Shown one piece after another: positions 53,335-63,729 of a stretch of DNA of 64,000 nucleotides. Numbering within the stretch: the stretch's first letter is position 1; each line of letters opens with the position of its first letter. The position numbers and the translations under genes were made by a program. The notes beneath the pieces are model-generated. The model searched no databases, had not been told where the DNA came from, and saw only the letters and a program-made list of their open reading frames with translations. The stretch comes from Mycoplasmataceae bacterium (GTDB lineage Bacteria > Bacillota_I > Bacilli_A > Mycoplasmatales > Mycoplasmoidaceae). Where the stretch lies: the NCBI GenBank assembly GCA_029009155.1, contig JAQXJX010000002.1:1-64000 (forward strand), read 5' to 3'.

Positions 53335-54867
53335 ATGGTAAAAAATAGTAATAAAGTTTCAAAAGCTTTAAACGATATTGTTAAAAGAAACACAAAAGAA
53401 AAAAAAGAATATGAATCTAAATTAAAGGTTGATAAAAAATACCTTAAAAAAGAACATGTTTTTGAAGCAAGAGAAGAAAAACCAGTTGAACAAGAAGGTT
53501 CAGTTGTTTTTAAATCAAGACAAATTAAACAACAAAAGAAAAATAAAAATCAAGTTTTAATTGCACAAACTACACAAAAAAGGGGTCGTAAACCTACTAT
53601 TAGAAAACTTGTATTAAATAAAAAATCAGCAAGTGCAGAATTTGGTGGAGACATCATTACAGGTGTAGTTGAAGCTAATGTTAAATTACGTAAAATTTCA
53701 GATTTTGAATTAAACCAAATTCTTAATAAATTAATTAATAAAGCAAAAACAAGAAAACATAACAAAAATGTTATTGAAATTACAAAACTAGAAAAAGCGT
53801 TTGAAGGCTATGATCGTGATGATAATTTCATTAATAATGTTTTAAAAAAACTTAATAGTGAAGGTATTAAACTTGAAATAAAAGATGGTGATGATGTTCG
53901 TGAAATTACTTCTGATGAAGTAATGGACCAAAACCATATTGATATCATTAGTGAAGTTGCCGGTATAATGAACATTTCAACTAAAGAAAAAGTTGATGAT
54001 GGTATTAAATCTTTCTTAGGTTCATTAGGATCATCAAGAATGTTATCAAGTAAAGAAGAAATTTATTTTGCTTCTTTATTAGATGACCCACAACCAGATA
54101 TTCGTCAATATGCACAAAATCAATTAGTTACTTCAAACTTAAGATTAGTAACATCAATAGCTAAAAAATATTTAAATCGTGGTATTGATCTTGAAGATTT
54201 AATTCAAGAAGGTGCAATTGGATTAATGAAAGCTATTAGTAAATATGAATATAAGTTAGGAAATAAATTTTCAACTTATGCAACTTGATGAATTCGTCAA
54301 TCAATTACTCGTGCAATTGCAGATCAATCACGTTGTATTCGTATCCCTGTCCATTTAGTTGAAACAATCAATAAATTAGTAAAAACTGAAAAAGATTTAA
54401 TTCAAGATCTAGGAAGACAACCAACAATTGAAGAATTAACTGAAGCAATGGGAGGAGCAAGAGAAGGCTTTACTCCTAAACGTGTTATGGAAATTAAGAG
54501 AATTTCTGTTGACTCAGTTTCAATTGATCGTCCTATTGGTCATGATGAAGATTCACAATTTGTTGACTTTGTTAAAGATAAAGATGCTCCAACACCAGAC
54601 AAATATACTAGCAACCAATTAATGCATGAGGAAATACAAGAATTATTTAAAAAAGTATTAACTGATGAAGAAAAACAAATTATTTCAATGCGTTATGGTC
54701 TACCACCAGAAAAAGCTGCAATTAATTTAGAAGAAATTAGTGAAAAATTAGGTAAATCAAGAGACACTATTAGACAAATTGAAGCTAAAGCATTAAGAAA
54801 ATTAAAACACCCAAGTAAAAACAATAAATTAGCTTCATTCTTTGATAATTCAGATGCTGAAGAATAA
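53335..54867 (+). CDS. rpoD: RNA polymerase primary sigma factor
   Basis: Housekeeping sigma factor (SigA/RpoD), 510 residues. Region 2 is intact: [43 protein letters not shown] (both Trp are TGA) and [10 protein letters not shown]. Region 4 has [41 protein letters not shown]. The first ~190 residues are a Lys-rich extension with RGRKP at 83-87, an AT-hook-like pentapeptide, in place of a normal region 1.1. A GGAG site lies at 53320. Its stop overlaps trmK. dnaG, often upstream, is not adjacent. Confidence 0.96.
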
Positions 54868-55531
54868 TCGAATTGATACAATAGTGAATTTAATTAATAA
54901 TAAAGAAGCAGTGATTGCTGATGTAGGTAGTGATCATGCTTTTTTAGCAATTAAATTATTACAACAACATCGAGTTAAACATGTTTATAATATTGAAATT
55001 AATGAACTACCATTGAATAACACTATAACTAATTTACAAAAACATTCTTTATTATCACAAACAACAAATGTAATTAATGATGGTTTAAATAATTGAAAAT
55101 TGACAGATCATTTTAACTATGTTACTATTTCAGGCATGGGAGCAAAAACAATTGCTGACATTATCAAAAACAAACCTATTTCATTAAAAGTTGATTATTT
55201 TATTGTTGTACCTAATAATAATGCTCATATTTTAAGAAAACTATTTGCTGATAATAAATACTCAATAATTCATGAATCAATCATATATGAGAATGGTTAT
55301 TATTATGAATTGATTGAATGTTCTACTAATCCAAATGAAGGATTAGTAATTTCTAATGAAAAAGATATTTATTTTGGACCAGTAAATTTAAAAGAAAATA
55401 CTGAATTATTTAAAAAGAAAAATATTGCACGTTATAACTACATTAATAATGAATCAATTTTAAAATTTAATTCTTCTTTAAGAAAAGAAAGGCATATTTT
55501 ACATGAATGAATTCAAAAAAATAACAATTAA
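54854..55531 (+). CDS. trmK: tRNA (adenine(22)-N1)-methyltransferase TrmK
   Basis: SAM-dependent tRNA methyltransferase (YqfN/TrmK) modifying A22. 225 residues. The SAM motif is VIADVGSDHAFLAI, followed by VYNIEINELPL and TISGMGAKTIADII. ATG 54854 gives a 14-base overlap with rpoD; a TTG four codons earlier is possible but unneeded. Two Trp-TGA codons, one near the C-terminus. It overlaps nif3 by 29 bases. The order sigA-trmK-nif3 is the classic Firmicutes arrangement. Confidence 0.9.
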
Positions 55532-56300
55532 ATCAATTTATGACTTATTAAATAGTTCTTTTCCAATTGCTAATCAAGAAACATGAGATCAATCTAGATT
55601 AAGACTTTTTGATTTAAAATCTACTCCAATTTCAAAAATAATTTTATGTTTAGATTGCACAAAAGACATTATTGATTATGCAATTGAGAATAATTACAAA
55701 TTAATTATTTCACACCACCCTATTTTTACAAAAAATAAATATTTTGAACCAAGTAAATTTGACATAGAAAACATTAAAATTTTAAAAGCACACAAAATAT
55801 CTTTATTATCATTACATACATGTATTGATAATCATGAAAACGGATTAAACACTTATATTCTAAAAAAAATAGGATTAAACAATATTCAAAAAAATAATTG
55901 TAAATATGGTTGTTATTTCTCTGGAACACTATCAAATGAAATTACCATTAAATCTTTTACAAAATTATTGTTTAAAAAATTAAATCTCTCTCATGTTATT
56001 GCTATGAAAAATAGAATTAATAATAAAGTAAAAAATATTGCTTTATGTTGTGGATCTGGATTTTCTGTTTTTAGAACTGAAATTAATAACTTAGATCAAT
56101 TTGATGCTATTTTAACAGGAGACATTAAATGACATGATTGAAGATTAGTAGATCAATGTAAATGAGCATTAATAGATATAGGACATGACGTTGAGAAAAA
56201 TTTTTGTTTTTTAATTAAAGAAAAAATTGAACAAAATTTTAAAAATATATCTATTAAAATAGCTGAACCTTACTTAGATTTTTATTTTAAAACTAAATAA
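55503..56300 (+). CDS. Nif3-like dinuclear metal-centre protein (YqfO)
   Basis: A 265-residue member of the Nif3/YqfO family, often labelled GTP cyclohydrolase 1 type 2 homologue; the true reaction is unsettled. Metal-binding motifs are LIISHHPIFTKNKY, LHTCIDNHENGLNT, ALCCGSGFSVF and LTGDIKWHD. It lacks the ~100-residue insert found in longer relatives. Trp-TGA occurs three times in a 60-base stretch (WHDWRL). It starts inside trmK and is followed 16 bases later by the EzrA-like gene. Confidence 0.88.
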
Positions 56301-56316
56301 TATAAAATTATTAATA

Positions 56317-58041
56317 ATGAAATTATTTGCAACTGATGAATTAAATGAATTAGATATCACATTAATTATTTTTTTGGGAATAATTCTTCTTTTAGCATTG
56401 TTTTTTTCTATTCTTTTTTGATTACAGTACAAATATATTCAAAAGACTCGTAAACTTAAAATTGAATGTAATAAATTGAAATCTTCTACACCAATTGATC
56501 AATTTAAATACTTAGAATCATTATCAAAAAATAATAAGCAACTTGAGAATATTGCAATAAGTATAGCTCAAGCTAGAAAATTTTATATTGAGCAAACAAA
56601 AAAAATGAAATCTAACATTATGGTTTTAAATATTTTATCCCATAATTTCTTTTTTATAAGAAGCTCAAAGATGATTAAGATTATTGAGAAAGATATTGTT
56701 CATTGTAATACTTTATGCAATTTAATTAAAGAAGTATTTAAATCCGCTACTGATTATAATGAATCATCTGCATCAGTTGTTTCTGGATTTAGAGAAGTTT
56801 TTAGTTCAATCTTGCATTTTTATCGTACTAATTTACAAGCTCAATATGATAAACCTGAAATTTTACATATGGTTGAAGCTATATCACGTGAAATTACTCA
56901 AGCTGACAACAATATGGTTGCAATTGATAATGAAAAATTAATTCAAACAATTTATTTGGTAAGTGAAAATGAAAAGAATTTATTAAAAACAATTAGAACA
57001 ATTTATGTATATCGTTACACATATTATTACTTTCAACGCTGTAAAACTGAACTAGATGCTTCTTACAAGAATCGTTCAAATATTTTAAACCAAAAAGAAA
57101 AAAATGAAATTCAAAAAAGTCAAATTGATTTAACTTATCAACTTGCCCAATTAAAAAATAATTTAAGTGCTTTAAAATTTGATGCATCAAATAAATTAAT
57201 TCACGTTATTGCAAATAAATTAGAACCTAACATTAATTTATTCAAAGAAAATGAAAATATTAATATCATGCTTGAAGGAGGAATGAAGTTTATTATTGAA
57301 CAAAGTACTATTTTATCTGAAAATTACTTTGAATTAAATAAAGCGCTCCAAGCATTATGTGTTTTCTTTAAAACAGATAATCAATCTCTAATTCAAGAAA
57401 AAATTGATAATTTAACTCATTTTTATAAAAAAATTAATACCCATGTAGATGAATTGAAACGTCAACAACGTGATTCTAATTATGTTGATAGAATTTCTTT
57501 TATTAAAGAAATATGTCAAACTATTAAGGATCTACAAACATGAATGAATAAGTTACAGGAATTATATAACTATTCAGTGGCAACATATCGTAGCTCTATT
57601 GAAATAGTTGATAATATTTTCGATGCAGAATGAGCTATAGTTCAAATGCTAAATATTAAGAAAACAATCACGCCAGATGATGCTCAATCCTTTAACATCA
57701 TCAATGATGCTATCATGAAAATTAATGAAGCTAAAACATTAATTAAGACTAATTATGCAGCAAACTATTCAAATGTTTTACAAATTATCTCAGATGTTAA
57801 AAAAATAATAGAAAAGCTTTATAACTCTTACTTCTTGGATAAATCAATTCAAGTATATGCTCGTAATTTAATTTTCTTTGCAAATAAATATCGTTATGAA
57901 AATGATGCTATAGCTAAATCTATTAATAAGAGTGAAGAATTATATAAACAACATAAATATACTGATGCAATTGATGCTTTATTACCTACATTAACTTATG
58001 TTAAAGAATCTGCTAAACAAAGCCATGTAAAATTTAATTAA
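56317..58041 (+). CDS. EzrA-like membrane-anchored coiled-coil protein
   Basis: A 574-residue protein with one N-terminal membrane helix (about residues 14-38) and a long, almost wholly helical coiled-coil cytoplasmic part, rich in Asn, Lys, Glu and Ile. This topology is that of EzrA, the septation-ring regulator that binds FtsZ in Firmicutes. Identity is low and no defining motif is seen, so the name rests on topology, length (EzrA is about 560) and repeat character. A few Trp-TGA codons occur near the C-terminal part. No strong ribosome site precedes the ATG. It ends 23 bases before tRNA-Glu. Confidence 0.5.
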
Positions 58042-58064
58042 TATAATATATTTATTAATTACAT

Positions 58065-58142
58065 AGCCCGTTGGTGAAACGATTTAACACACACGCCTCT
58101 CAAGCGTGGATTTGCAGGGTTTGATTCCCGCACGGGTTACCA
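58065..58142 (+). tRNA. tRNA-Glu (anticodon CTC)
   Basis: A 78-base cloverleaf with encoded CCA, related to tRNA-Glu(TTC) at 17042 (the same D-arm style GTGAA...TTAACAC). The anticodon loop CTCTCAA gives CTC. The acceptor starts A1-U72, G2-U71. The T stem is imperfect (CAGGG / CCCGC) and one base longer in the variable/T-stem area, as if an A bulges. The elbow is A19-U56, as in the other tRNA-Glu. It is a lone gene just before a terminator. Confidence 0.8.
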
Positions 58143-58157
58143 TAACATAAAAATAAT

Positions 58158-58194
58158 AAAAAATAGTGCAGATACATTCATGCATTATTTTTTT
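58158..58194 (+). terminator. Terminator after tRNA-Glu(CTC)
   Basis: Stem AATAGTGCA / TGCATTATT (one G-U), a ten-base loop and a T run. Confidence 0.8.
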
Positions 58195-58603
58195 AATTAA
58201 CAAGATAAAACGAAAAACAGGAATTAAGAGTAGCTATCCCCTAATCCCTGCTTTTCATAATATTGCAATATTATTTTATTTTGCTAATCAACTATATAAA
58301 TCACTCATGAAGCTATTGTTACTTAAATCTATGATAATTAGACTGTTCTTAAATAGTTTCATTTCATTAAACCCTTGTTTTTAAGCATCTAAATCATTCC
58401 GCTATAAAAGCTTCCTCTATCTATCAAATATTAAATTATCTCTTTGAGCTATGGTTAAGTTCACTACAACCTGCAATGCTCTTAATCTTCTCATCAATTT
58501 AACCTAACTTTCAATAAGTAGTAGCCAATCACTCATTTTCTATATGATTAATTCGCTAATATTATTAAACATTATTTTTTCAAATATGAGTTACTTTTTT
58601 TAG
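58195..58603. other. Gene-free stretch between two terminators
   Basis: About 410 bases with no convincing reading frame in any of the six. Two lines sampled here (58201-58260 and 58441-58500) are each about one-third G+C, higher than the usual spacers in this window. It contains a perfect 18-base palindrome at 58257-58274 (ATAATATTG / CAATATTAT) and a possible long-range stem (CAGGAATTA near 58218 with TAATCCCTG near 58242). It may be a small RNA, a decayed gene or a replication/segregation site; nothing was recognised. Confidence 0.4.
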
Positions 58604-58641
58604 AAAAAATATCTCTATATAAATATATAGAGATATTTTTT
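58604..58641. terminator. Bidirectional terminator at the end of fmt
   Basis: A long stem of 12 pairs (ATATCTCTATAT / ATATAGAGATAT) flanked by an A run and a T run. It overlaps the fmt stop codon and closes the gene-free stretch on the plus strand. Confidence 0.88.
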
Positions 58642-59578
58642 AGTTAAATTTTGTGTTAACTTTAAAGATATGTTTACCATTTATAATTTGTTTTATTTCA
58701 ACAGGATTTTTTCCAGGAATTTGGATTTTAGTTATTTTTATAATTTTGTCTTGTGCTTGAACACTAATTCCTGTTTTATCAATCTTGGTAATTAAACCAT
58801 AATTATTGTCTTTAACATTATCATTAGTTACTTCCATTGAAAAGATCTTAATCCTTTGTCCTTCATAAACAGTGTAAGCAATTGGCTTGTCATATAAAGC
58901 TCTTACCTTAGCATCTATTCTAATAGCTGATTCATTTCAGTCAATTTTTTCTTGATTTGCATCTATTATTGATATATAAGAAGCTTTTTGATTATCTTGA
59001 GGAAAATGTTTAATATTTAAATCAAATAATTGATCATAATATTTTTCTAGCATTAATTCAATAGTATTTTTTACTTTTGATTTAAGTGAAAATAATGTTT
59101 CGTTATTTGACATTTGTATTTTTTCTTGGAAAAGAATATCACCTTCATCAAGAGCTTTAGTAACAAACATAAAAGTTACACCAGTTTCTGTTTCATTATT
59201 TAAAATAGCACCTTGCATAGGACTTGCACCACGATATTTTGGTAATAATGATGGATGAATATTTACACAATGATATTTTGGCAGATTAATAATTTCAATA
59301 GGGATAATCTTTCCATATGAACATGTCAAAATAAGATCAGGTTTTAAACTACTTAATTCATTTAAAACATCACTTAATTTTTCAGGTTGAAATACCTTAA
59401 TATTATGATCTAATGCTATTTGTTTAACTTGACCAACAATTATCTTTTTATTTCTTCCAGAAGGTTTGTCTGCTCTTGTTACTACAGCAATTATGTTTGC
59501 TTTTAAATTAATTAATTTCTCTAAAACGCACGAACCAATTTCATCAGTTCCAAAAAAAATTATACTTTTACTTTGCAT
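58640..59578 (-). CDS. fmt: Methionyl-tRNA formyltransferase
   Basis: Formylates initiator Met-tRNA. 312 residues, usual length. N-terminal domain: IIFFGTDEIGSCVLEKL, VVTRADKPSGRNKK and the catalytic region CVNIHPSLLPKYRGASPMQGAI (Asn-His of the family). The C-terminal OB-fold domain is present. One Trp-TGA at the KIDWNES site. The ATG lies within the end of the upstream gene, 11 bases before that gene's stop is complete, so translation is coupled. Its presence implies formyl-Met initiation here. Confidence 0.95.
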
Positions 59579-60293
59579 TTGCTTTTTTATTTTTTTCTTT
59601 TTCTTTTTGTAATCTTTTTTCCATACGCTTTTGTAATTTTTCGCGTTGCTTTAATTGTTGTTCTTCAATTCTTTTATTTTTAGCAGCTTCAGCATCTTTC
59701 AATGGTGCAATTCATTCCATCTCTTTATCATAATCTAATGCACCATTAATATATACTTTACGGTCTTGATTTTTCTTGTCAATTCTTTTAGTTACAACTT
59801 CACATTCAATTGCTTGTGGACTGTTCAATACACCAGTTTTTACATCTCTTGTAGTAAAACATACTACATATAGATCACGCATTGGTGGTCTAACAAAATG
59901 TGCTTTTATACCATTTTTATTACATTCTTGTTCTTCTTTTTTATAAAAGTAATCACGAATTTTGTTTTCATATCTTTTTTTATCTTTTACATATTTAGAA
60001 TTGTTAGGATTAATGTAATCAATAGGATTTCTTTTTGCTACATATGAATCAACAATTTCAACACCATACATGTTAGCATCCTTTAAGTATTGTTTAATTG
60101 ATTTTCAAACTTCATCCTTATTATGACGTGAAGAAATCATTTGTCTAGCTTCTTTTTGTTTCTTCTTTTTTATCATCATTGGAATACCAACAACAGCTAC
60201 CACTATTAGGACAATAATGATAACTCAAAGCATGCTATTGTTTCCTGCTGACGAAGAATCTCTTAAAATTGTTGCATTTAATACATTGTTCAT
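59568..60293 (-). CDS. Membrane-anchored basic protein of unknown function
   Basis: A 241-residue protein. A short outside-facing N-terminus, one membrane helix (about residues 22-40), then a basic stretch (KKKKQKEAR), a middle conserved-looking domain (residues about 60-190, with AHFVRPPMRDLYVVCFTTRD) and a Lys/Glu/Arg-rich coiled tail (about 200-241). Two Trp-TGA codons link the parts, which otherwise look like broken frames. It overlaps fmt by 11 bases. The charged tail could bind RNA or ribosomes; this is inference. I do not recognise the family. Confidence 0.75.
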
Positions 60294-60376
60294 AATTTTT
60301 ACTTTTTATTTATTTTTAATTATAATAATATTCTAATTTTATATAATTAAGCAAAAAAAGAAAAACATTATAACAT

Positions 60377-60631
60377 ATGGCTAATATTAAATCAAACATT
60401 AAAACTATTTCAAAATCATCAAAGAGACGTGCTCAAAATCGTATTGTTAAAACAACAATTAAAAACGATATTAAACGTGCTAAAACTACAGCTAAATCAG
60501 AAGATTTGAATGTAGTATTTAAAAAATTAGACTCAGCAGTAGCTAGAAAAGTTATTACTCAAAATAAAGCTAATAGATTAAAATCACGTGCTACAAAAGC
60601 TGTTAATAAGAAAAATATTGCTGCTAAATAA
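60377..60631 (+). CDS. rpsT: 30S ribosomal protein S20
   Basis: Small-subunit protein bS20, 84 residues. It starts MANIKSNIKTISKSSKRR and is rich in Lys, Arg and Ala, with NRLKSRATKAVNK near the end, all typical. It has no clear Shine-Dalgarno. TATAAT boxes lie upstream at 60321-60326 and 60342-60347. The lipoprotein gene starts five bases after the stop. Confidence 0.93.
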   Translation: MANIKSNIKTISKSSKRRAQNRIVKTTIKNDIKRAKTTAKSEDLNVVFKKLDSAVARKVITQNKANRLKSRATKAVNKKNIAAK

Positions 60632-60636
60632 TTACA

Positions 60637-61179
60637 ATGATTTTAAATAAAAAAATTACTTCTATTCTTATAGGTATATCTGCTATTGCCTCTACAAGTA
60701 TTGCTCTAGTTGCTACATCATGTGGTGGTGAAGATCCTATTTCTAAGTATGTTTATGGAAATACCTTGGATATTAATGTAGATAATTCTGCAAAAATAGC
60801 ACAACATGCAAAAAAATTTTTAAATAAAGAAGCAGTTAGAAAAGATATTACAGAAGCAGATTTTAGCACTTGAAGAACAGAAAACTTGTTAACAAATAGT
60901 AATTTTTATTGAGAACTTGTTCTTTTTAACGCAAATAGAATTTCTAACTCTAAAAGCGGTTCATTTTCTATTAATAAATGAGATGTTAGTAAAAATAAAT
61001 CTAATGATTCTACATTAACTGATATCTCTATTGCAATTGATGGAAATGCAAAAGAAAATTTATCTGGTCAATTATCTTATAACTTTAATTCAGATACAAG
61101 AAAAATTGTTTGTGACTCTTCTAATTTGGTAACAAATTTCGATTCATGACAATGAGAATCAATAACTATTACAAAGTAA
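60637..61179 (+). CDS. Small lipoprotein
   Basis: A 180-residue lipoprotein. Signal peptide residues 1-27 with lipobox LVATSC (Cys 28), then GGEDP. The mature part is Asn/Ser/Lys-rich with no family I recognise; it has several Trp-TGA codons. It sits 5 bases after rpsT and is followed by its own terminator, so it may be expressed from the rpsT promoter. Probably surface-exposed. Confidence 0.8.
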
Positions 61180-61199
61180 TTTAATTATTTTTATTATTT

Positions 61200-61229
61200 A
61201 GATGTCACTTATGTGGCATCTATTTTTTT
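61200..61229 (+). terminator. Terminator after the small lipoprotein
   Basis: Stem AGATGTCAC / GTGGCATCT (one G-U), loop TTAT, then a T run. Confidence 0.88.
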
Positions 61230-61301
61230 ATTATTATTAAAATAAATTTGTTGTTTTTATAAAGAATAGTATCATATATTTTTTAAGAGGTTTTTATTTT
61301 T

Positions 61302-63290
61302 ATGGACAAAACATATAAGTCATTATTATTTGATGATGAAAAAATAGCAAAATACGCTGGACAAGAAGTATTAGAATCTTTAATTGCTTCAAGAAAAGAA
61401 CATAAGCAACCAGACAGAGTTATTATTGAAAAAATAGCAGAAGCAATGCAAGAATGAGCACTTGAAAATGGTGCTACTCATTATACACATTGATTCTTAC
61501 CACAAGGTGGTTCAACTGCAGAAAAAATGATCCCCCTTACTACACCTGCACCAAATAGTGAAAAAGAAATTAACTTTTCAGCTGAATGTTTATTAGTTGG
61601 TGAAAGTGATGGATCTTCATTTCCTTCTGGTGGATTAAGAAATACATTTGAAGCAAGAGGTTCATCTACTTGAGACTTTTGTTCACCTGCTTTTATTAAA
61701 AAGTTTGGTAAGTCAAATGTTTTATATATCCCAACAAATTTTTATGCTTTTAAAGGAGAAATGCTTGATAAAAAAACTCCATTAATTAAATCAACATATG
61801 CATTGCAAAAACAAGTTTCACGTTTGATGCAATCATTAGGATATGGAACTAAAGAAGTAATAAACTATGTTGGTGTTGAACAAGAATATTTTTTAATTGA
61901 TAAGCAATTATTTAATGCTCGTCCTGATTTAAATATATTGGGTAGAACTATTATTGGTAAAGAAAATAAAAACTTACAATATCGTGTAGGACATTATAGT
62001 GGAACTTTTAGCAAGAATGTAGCTAAATTTGTTACTAAAGTTAATGAACAATTAACTACTCTAGGAATTACTCCTTGTGCAGAACACCTAGAAGTTAGTC
62101 CAAATCAATTTGAAATTGCTTTAACTTATGATCGATCTCCATTAGTTATTGATCAAAATCAAATTCTAGTTGATATTATGAAAAATACAGCTGAAGAATA
62201 TGATATGGTAGCACTATTTGATGAAAAACCTTTTAGAGGAGTTAATGGTAGTGGAAAACATACAAATTGATCAGTTGCATATGGAGAAGATAATTTATTT
62301 TCTTTTGGTAAAAAAGGCGAATACACACTTAGATTCTTATTAACTTTAGCAATTTTTATTAAAGCTTGTGATATGTTTCCAGAATTAATCATTGGAACTA
62401 TAGCAAACAGATCTAATGAATTCAGATTAGGTGAAAAAGAAGCTCCACCAATGATTCTTTCATTGTACATTACACAAAATCTTTCTAATGCTTTTGAAAT
62501 GTCAAAAGAAGAAATAGCAAACTTAAAATTATCTAAGGAATATTGTAATTGTGACCGTAATCGAACTTCTCCTTTAGCCTTCACTGGTAATAAATTTGAA
62601 TTTAGAGCAGTTGGTTCAAGTCAATCAATTTCTTTACCTGTTACTTCATTAAATACTGCTTTTGCTTATGTTTGTTCGTTAGCAGCAGACCGTTTAGAAA
62701 AAGCAACAAATAAGCAAGATGAAATAATCAATATTATTAAAGATTATTACAATGAACACAAACGTATTATTTTTAATGGAAATTGCTATTCTAAAGAATG
62801 ACCAATAGAAGCTAAAAAACGTGGTTTAACAATTATTACGAACATTGAAGATGCTATTAAAAATATTGCTTCTAATAAGAATATTGAACTAGCTAAAACT
62901 ATGGATGTGTTAAGTGAAAAAGAATTGAATGCAAGAGTTAATGTATCAATTGAAGCTTACACAAAAAACATCCAACTAGAATGCACGTTAATGATTGAAA
63001 TGTTAAAGAAATATATTATACCAAGCGCATATAAGCAATTAAAATCTTTACAATTAAATCATTTATCAGATGCTCAAAATAAATATTTAAATTCATTTAA
63101 CGAAAAAATGTCTAAAGTTCTTGAAACATTAGACATTCTTCAAGAAGGTGTAAATTCAACATTTAAATCTAATAGTGATTATAAGTTAGCTTTAGAAAAT
63201 GCTAGAAATAACATTGATGATTTAATGTCATATATAAGCAAGGAAAATGATGATTTACCAAGCTATGACGATTTGTTATTAAAATTGTAA
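61302..63290 (+). CDS. glnN: Type III glutamine synthetase (GlnN)
   Basis: Makes glutamine from glutamate and ammonia with ATP. 662 residues, the long GSIII form rather than the ~450-residue GSI. Diagnostic blocks: FLPQGGSTAEKM (usual family HWFQPLTG region), [54 protein letters not shown] (most diagnostic) and GNKFEFRAVGSSQSI. The C-terminal ~150 residues are helical. Trp-TGA occurs several times. An AAGAGG site lies about 12 bases before the ATG. It is convergent with the aconitase-X pair, the stop codons being adjacent. Glutamine synthetase is rare in mycoplasmas. Confidence 0.95.
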
Positions 63291-63728
63291 TTAATCAGAT
63301 ACTATTACAGTACCATCCTCTTTAATTTCAATATTCATTCCTTCTTTTACGTAATTTAAAAATTCATCACCCAATTTGTCTATTGTAGGCATTGGGTTTT
63401 TTGTTCATACAGCAGCTAAAATTGTTCCAGCTACTGCTAATGAATCAATTGGTTTTGAAAATAATAATGCACCAGGATTACATCCAATAACTGCAGCATT
63501 ATATAAAACCATACCGCCTGTTGTTGAACCAATTGTTTGTGGTAAACATAAAGCTACACCAACAGTTGATTTTCCATATAATTCTTTATTATTTTGATCA
63601 GCACAAATGTTTTTATTTGGCTTACAGTTTTTATATGATGCTAATGTATTAAAACCTTCATGAGTTACTAAAGCCTTTAGATTAGCAGTTCCTTTTACTA
63701 CCACATGCCCTTTAAAAGTTTTTGTCAT
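63291..63728 (-). CDS. Aconitase X small (swivel) subunit, DUF126 type
   Basis: A 145-residue protein matching the swivel domain of aconitase X. The N-terminal strand is FKGHVVVKGTA; the conserved core is VGVALCLPQTIGSTTGGMVLY, where other family members have a Ser-rich P-S-x-R-G-S-x-S-G loop, and the end is SLAVAGTILAAVW. The Trp is TGA. In bacteria the two-subunit form is known as cis-3-hydroxy-L-proline dehydratase; in archaea as phosphomevalonate dehydratase. It begins two bases after the large subunit stop and ends back to back with glnN. Confidence 0.75.
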
Positions 63729-63729
63729 A

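Noticed and set aside
58166-58384. 72-codon plus-strand frame in the gene-free block
   Set aside because: It starts inside a terminator and has no ribosome site or family features.
58195-58603. RNase P RNA or tmRNA in the gene-free block
   Set aside because: I looked for the conserved GAGGAAAGTCC and ACAGAAA elements and for a tRNA-like end on both strands and did not find them.
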